Assembly: GCF_014656455.1 (NCBI RefSeq)
Contig: NZ_BNCL01000001.1
Location: forward strand, 248,001 to 312,000
Direction: 5' to 3'
DNA: 64,000 nucleotides
DNA from: Paracoccus aerius
GTDB taxonomy: Bacteria > Pseudomonadota > Alphaproteobacteria > Rhodobacterales > Rhodobacteraceae
Every line of letters begins with the position of its first letter. The stretch's first letter is position 1. The notes beneath the pieces were generated by a model that saw only the letters and a list, made by a program, of their open reading frames with translations, ran no database searches and was not told the DNA's origin. Both the position numbers and the translations under genes were made by a program. Of the stretch, positions 60,267 through 64,000 are shown one piece after another.

Positions 60267-60929
60267 TCAGGCCGGCAGGCGCAGAGCCGTCATGACGGAT
60301 GCCAGCGTGCTGCGCGGCAGCATCAGCAGCATCTTGCCTTCGATCCGCAAGGTGACGACGCCCTTCGCCATGTTCGAGGTTCCGACCCGCCCGCCCGGCG
60401 CGAACTCGATCCCCTCGATCGGCCATTCTAGCCCTGTGCTGATCCCGCGCGCCGGTCCCATGGGATACAGCGACACCCGCGTTCCCGGCATCAAGGGCAG
60501 CGTCAGCCGGGGCGGCGCCACGAAGACCACGTCGTCGGAAGCCAGCAGGATCACGAAGGGCCGGGGTGTGCTGGCCATGGTGGTCAGCGCCGACAGGGTG
60601 TGATCCAGCCGCAGACCGGCAAAGCCCACCGCCATGACGAAGGGCGCGGCAATGCGTGTCAGGCACTTGGCGAAATCGGTGCTGTCCTGTTCGGCCACAT
60701 GATGGATCCGCCCCGAGGGGATCAGCTTCTGCGCCTGGGGCGTGATGCTGTCCAGATCCCCAATGACCCAATCCGGCGGCTGCCCCAAGGCCAGGGCCCG
60801 ATCTGCGCCCCCATCCGCAGCCACCAGCATCGGCGCCACCGCCAGGGCAGTCTGCAGGTCATAGGCCGAAGCCGTGCCGCCCCCGATCACGGTAACCCCC
60901 CGGTCTGAAATGACCAGGGGCGGAATCAT
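60267..60929 (-). CDS. Thiamine pyrophosphokinase
   Basis: 220 residues. The catalytic domain has VAADGGADRAL near residue 37, the metal-binding GDLDS near 58, and EQDSTDFAKCL near 80. The C-terminal half is the beta-rich thiamine-binding domain. It converts thiamine to thiamine diphosphate. No TPP riboswitch is visible, and its ATG overlaps the stop of the upstream DUF2842 gene by four bases. Confidence 0.93.
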   Translation of the reverse strand: MIPPLVISDRGVTVIGGGTASAYDLQTALAVAPMLVAADGGADRALALGQPPDWVIGDLDSITPQAQKLIPSGRIHHVAEQDSTDFAKCLTRIAAPFVMAVGFAGLRLDHTLSALTTMASTPRPFVILLASDDVVFVAPPRLTLPLMPGTRVSLYPMGPARGISTGLEWPIEGIEFAPGGRVGTSNMAKGVVTLRIEGKMLLMLPRSTLASVMTALRLPA

Positions 60930-61138
60930 TCCCCGCGACCGACGCCAGAGAAGACGCGCTTGAAGGGCAGGATCCAGAGAATGCCAAGCCCCACGTACAC
61001 GGCGACCTCGACCAGGATCGGCTGGCGGCCCAGGCGGGCGTCCATCCAGTTCACCAGGATGACCGCCGCCACGATGTAAAGCGGCAGGCCGATGACCAGG
61101 ATCAGCAGCGACAGGCGTTTGCGTGTCTTCAGGTTCAT
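60926..61138 (-). CDS. DUF2842 family membrane protein
   Basis: 70 residues with two hydrophobic helices (LSLLILVIGLPLYIVAAVIL at about 9-28, and EVAVYVGLGILWILPF at about 44-59) and a basic N-terminus, matching the alphaproteobacterial DUF2842 family. Function is unknown. The stop overlaps the thiamine pyrophosphokinase start as ATGA, so they are coupled. Confidence 0.88.
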   Translation of the reverse strand: MNLKTRKRLSLLILVIGLPLYIVAAVILVNWMDARLGRQPILVEVAVYVGLGILWILPFKRVFSGVGRGE

Positions 61139-61164
61139 CGCGTGCCCTTTCCTGCCCGCCCGCC

Positions 61165-62457
61165 TCAGTCCGAGAACGGATCCGTCACAAGGATCGTATC
61201 CTCCCGCTCGGGACTGGTCGAGAGCAGCGCGACCGGGCACTGGATCAGCTCCTCGACCCGGCGGACATACTTGATCGCCGCCGCCGGAAGATCGGCCCAG
61301 CTGCGCGCGCCTTGCGTCGATTCCTGCCAGCCTTCCATTTCTTCATAGATCGGCTTCACCTTGGCCTGCAATGCGGCCGCCGTCGGCAGGTAGTCATATT
61401 TCACGCCGTCGATCTCATACCCCACGCAGATCTTCAGCGTGTCGAACCCGTCCAGCACGTCCAGCTTGGTCAGCGCGATGCCGTTCACGCCGCTGATCGC
61501 GCAGGTCTGGCGCACCAGCACGGCGTCGAACCAGCCGCAGCGCCGCTTGCGCCCCGTGACGGTTCCGAATTCATGCCCGCGTTCGCCAAGACGCTGCCCG
61601 TCGCCGTCATGCAACTCGGTCGGGAACGGACCTTCGCCCACGCGGGTGGTATAGGCCTTCACGATCCCCAGCACGAAGCCGATGGCCGACGGACCCATTC
61701 CGGTCCCCGAAGCCGCCATCCCCGACATGGTGGTTGAGCTGGTGACATAGGGATAGGTGCCGAAGTCGATGTCCAGCAGCGACCCCTGCGCGCCCTCGAA
61801 CAGGATGCGCTTTCCGGCCTTGCGGGCATCGGCCATGATCTTCCAGACCGGCTGGGCATAGGGCAGCAGCTTCGGCGCGATCTCCATCAGCTTGGCCTTC
61901 AGTTCCGCCCGGTCGATCGGTTCGGCGCCCAGACCCTGGCGCAGGGCGTCGTGATGGGCCAGCAGGCGGTCCAGCCGCGCATCCAACGTTTCCTCATCGC
62001 CCAGATCCGCCACGCGGATGGTGCGGCGGCCGACCTTGTCCTCGTATGCCGGTCCGATGCCGCGGCCGGTGGTGCCGATCTTGGCCTTGCCGGCCGCTTC
62101 CTCGCGCAGCTTGTCCAGATCCTGGTGCAAGGGCAGGATCAGCGGCGTGTTTTCCGCGATCATCAGGTTTGCCGTCGAAATCGCGACGCCCTGCCCAGCC
62201 AGCTTGTCGATTTCCGAAAACAGCGCCCAAGGGTCCAGCACCACGCCATTGCCGATCACGGCCAGCTTGTTCTCGCGCACGATCCCCGAGGGCAGCAGCG
62301 ACAGCTTGAAGACCTTCTCGCCGATGACCAGCGTGTGCCCGGCATTGTGGCCGCCCTGGAAGCGGGCGATCACATCGGCCCGTTCCGAAAGCCAGTCGAC
62401 GATCTTGCCCTTGCCCTCGTCGCCCCATTGCGCGCCGACAACCACCACATTGGCCAT
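61165..62457 (-). CDS. purA: Adenylosuccinate synthetase
   Basis: 430 residues. The GTP-binding loop [11 protein letters not shown] (residues 8-18), catalytic GGHNAGHT near 38, [15 protein letters not shown] near 127, and the guanine-specificity TKLD near 330 are all intact. It makes adenylosuccinate from IMP in AMP synthesis. Divergent from ftsY across a 159-base gap with no other gene. Confidence 0.98.
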   Translation of the reverse strand: MANVVVVGAQWGDEGKGKIVDWLSERADVIARFQGGHNAGHTLVIGEKVFKLSLLPSGIVRENKLAVIGNGVVLDPWALFSEIDKLAGQGVAISTANLMIAENTPLILPLHQDLDKLREEAAGKAKIGTTGRGIGPAYEDKVGRRTIRVADLGDEETLDARLDRLLAHHDALRQGLGAEPIDRAELKAKLMEIAPKLLPYAQPVWKIMADARKAGKRILFEGAQGSLLDIDFGTYPYVTSSTTMSGMAASGTGMGPSAIGFVLGIVKAYTTRVGEGPFPTELHDGDGQRLGERGHEFGTVTGRKRRCGWFDAVLVRQTCAISGVNGIALTKLDVLDGFDTLKICVGYEIDGVKYDYLPTAAALQAKVKPIYEEMEGWQESTQGARSWADLPAAAIKYVRRVEELIQCPVALLSTSPEREDTILVTDPFSD

Positions 62458-62616
62458 GAACGGTCCTTCCATTCCCCGAAAAATGTCCGGTGCAGGGTCT
62501 AGCGCAGGTCATGTCCGGGGGAAAGCAGCGATTTGCCCGGTACGGCTGGCCCGGCTGCCCTTTTCCTTTCGGGCCGCAGGGATTAGGTTCGCCGCTGGGC
62601 TGAAAAGGTGCAAAGC

Positions 62617-63660
62617 ATGTCGTTCTTCTCGAAACTGCGCGAGCGGCTGACCCGGTCTTCCTCGAAGATCGGCGAAGGACTGGACGACATCGTCGATGCG
62701 CCCGCGTCTTCGCCCGAGACCCTGGCCGATACCCCGCTTTCGGCCCCCGTTTCGCCCGCAGCACCTGCCACCCCATCCGCGGGGATTGTCGGGCGGCTGT
62801 TCGGCACTGCCCCCGCCCGCCCCGAGGAACCGCGCCGTGCCCTTGACGACGCGATGCTCGAGGAGTTGGAGGACATGCTGGTCCAGGCCGATCTTGGGGT
62901 GGACACGGCGCTGCGCGTGACGGCCAACATTGCCGAAGGACGCATGGGCCGCCGCCTGTCGGCCACCGAACTCAAGGAGCTGCTGGCCGGTGAAATCACT
63001 CGCATCATGACCCCGGTCGCGCGCCCGCTGCCGCTTTACCCGAAAAAGCCGCAGGTCGTGCTGATCGTGGGCGTCAACGGCGCAGGCAAGACCACCACCA
63101 TCGGCAAGCTGGCCAGCCAGTTCCGCGCGGCCGGCAAATCGGTGATGATCGCGGCGGGCGACACCTTCCGCGCGGCGGCGGTCGAACAGTTGCAGGTCTG
63201 GGGCCAGCGCGCGGGCGTGCCGGTTATGGTCGCCGCGCAGGGCAGCGACCCCGCGAGCCTCGCTTTTGATGCCATGACGCGCGCCGAAGCCGAAGGCGCG
63301 GACCTTCTGATGATCGACACCGCCGGCCGGTTGCAGAACCGCCAGGACCTGATGGAGGAACTGGCCAAGATCGTCCGCGTGATCCGCAAGAAGGATCCCT
63401 CGGCCCCGCATAACACCCTGCTGGTGCTGGACGCGACCACGGGCCAGAACGCGCTGAACCAGGTGGAAACCTTCCGGCAACTGGCCGACGTCTCGGGCCT
63501 GGTGATGACCAAGCTGGACGGCACCGCGCGCGGCGGGGTGCTGGTGGCCCTGGCCGACCGTTTCGGCCTGCCGATCCACGCCATCGGCGTAGGCGAACAG
63601 ATCGACGACCTGGATGCCTTCGACGCCAATGATTTCGCCCGCGCGCTCGTCGGCCTCTGA
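62617..63660 (+). CDS. ftsY: Signal recognition particle receptor FtsY
   Basis: 347 residues. A short Ala/Pro-rich acidic N-terminal A domain (about 1-75) is followed by the NG GTPase domain: GVNGAGKTTTIGKLA near residue 150, DTFRAAA near 182, DTAGRLQN near 232, and TKLDGTARGG near 296. It docks ribosome-SRP complexes at the membrane. The ATG at 62617 follows AAAGG; an upstream GTG is not needed. A dispersed-repeat hairpin follows the stop. Confidence 0.97.
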   Translation: MSFFSKLRERLTRSSSKIGEGLDDIVDAPASSPETLADTPLSAPVSPAAPATPSAGIVGRLFGTAPARPEEPRRALDDAMLEELEDMLVQADLGVDTALRVTANIAEGRMGRRLSATELKELLAGEITRIMTPVARPLPLYPKKPQVVLIVGVNGAGKTTTIGKLASQFRAAGKSVMIAAGDTFRAAAVEQLQVWGQRAGVPVMVAAQGSDPASLAFDAMTRAEAEGADLLMIDTAGRLQNRQDLMEELAKIVRVIRKKDPSAPHNTLLVLDATTGQNALNQVETFRQLADVSGLVMTKLDGTARGGVLVALADRFGLPIHAIGVGEQIDDLDAFDANDFARALVGL

Positions 63661-63663
63661 CGC

Positions 63664-63710
63664 TTCTTCGTTGCCCAAATATCCTCGGGGGAACGCGCGA
63701 AGCGCGTGGG
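63664..63710. repeat. 3'-end dispersed repeat, copy 3 (between ftsY and hisG)
   Basis: TTCTTCGTTGCCCAA, ATATCCTCGGGGG, then a hairpin ACGCGC/GCGCGT around GAA and a G-run. It begins three bases after the ftsY stop and precedes the convergent hisG stop. Confidence 0.65.
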
Positions 63711-63726
63711 GGCAGACAGCCCTCGG

Positions 63727-64000
63727 CTACGCTTCCACCCCAAGCTGCGCCAGAAACGGCCGCACATCACCAAGCGCCGCGCGGTTGGCGAACAGCGTGG
63801 CCTGCGACCGCAGGATTGGCTCCTCTCCCAGGATCTTCAGGTTGTTGGCCCGCAGCGTTTCTCCGGACGAGGTGATGTCGGCCACGGCTTCGGCGGTCTG
63901 GTTGGCGACCGTGCCCTCGGTCGCACCTTGCGAATCAACCAACTGGTAATCCGCCACCTCGTGATGGGCCAGCCAGGCGCGCACCAGGCGGTGATACTTG
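63727..64000 (-). CDS. hisG: ATP phosphoribosyltransferase HisG, C-terminal part (partial)
   Basis: About 91 residues are visible before the gene leaves the window at the right edge. The sequence QLVDSQGATEGTVANQTAEAVADITSSGETLRANNLKIL matches the end of the catalytic domain of the short HisG form, which needs HisZ as regulatory subunit. The short end after this block, without an ACT-like domain, supports that. First enzyme of histidine synthesis. Confidence 0.88.
   Translation of the reverse strand, partial: KYHRLVRAWLAHHEVADYQLVDSQGATEGTVANQTAEAVADITSSGETLRANNLKILGEEPILRSQATLFANRAALGDVRPFLAQLGVEA

Overview
This is 64 kb of GC-rich, gene-dense bacterial chromosome. Gene content points to an alphaproteobacterium of the Rhodobacteraceae, most likely Paracoccus or a near relative. 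The evidence is a CtrA/SciP/ChpT cell-cycle set, a class II EPSP synthase close to the CP4 type, olsBA ornithine-lipid genes, an adenosylcobalamin-dependent class II ribonucleotide reductase, a DUF2842 protein, and a malic enzyme carrying a phosphotransacetylase-like tail. The genus is inference. I see no phage, transposase, integrase, rRNA or CRISPR array. No stretch above about 300 bases lacks a gene; the longest gap, 233 bases before prpE, holds candidate regulatory sites.

Layout. 1-7.5 kb: the end of a dihydrolipoamide dehydrogenase-like gene, a conserved unknown, a 3-hydroxyisobutyrate dehydrogenase-family gene, a penicillin-acylase-family protein that seems to lack its nucleophile, a zinc alcohol dehydrogenase, then ribD and nrdR. 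7.5-14 kb: yjbQ, rmuC, rpoD, dnaG and a TetR regulator. 14-20 kb: a lipoprotein, an L-lactate dehydrogenase, rplY, trmFO, gluQ, hisI and an IscU-like scaffold. 19.6-25.3 kb: an unannotated 31-residue membrane peptide under a LexA-type box, then recG, ligA, ctrA and sciP. 25.4-35 kb: mnmA, sufE, a lipoprotein, a TM2 protein without a normal start codon, pheS, an amino-acid symporter, a cytochrome P450, rplT-rpmI and pyk. 35-44.8 kb: nrdJ, olsA/olsB, a DUF3553 gene, chpT, proA, two identical tRNA-Asp genes, anmK, tyrS and a 46-residue protein. 44.8-50.3 kb: a SPOR protein and the nucleoside-salvage operon cdd-deoA-deoB-add-upp, in which every junction is a 4-base overlap. 50.4-64 kb: maeB, prpE, a VOC protein, aroA, an AlkD-like protein, moaA, ispG, thiN, purA, ftsY and the end of hisG.

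How the genes connect. ChpT passes phosphate to CtrA, and SciP, encoded just upstream of ctrA, inhibits CtrA-activated transcription. Candidate CtrA and GANTC sites lie in front of ctrA. Five copies of a GANTC-containing heptamer lie between dnaG and rpoD. nrdR and nrdJ share a CCACAAGAT motif, and at nrdJ it overlaps a perfect DnaA box. TTTGCAAA elements, the target type of short-chain acyl-CoA regulators, precede prpE.

The most interesting locus is the 31-residue membrane peptide at 19663-19758. It has an alphaproteobacterial LexA-type box, a Shine-Dalgarno sequence in a small hairpin loop, and its own U-tract terminator. That architecture resembles SOS-induced small membrane toxins or division inhibitors.
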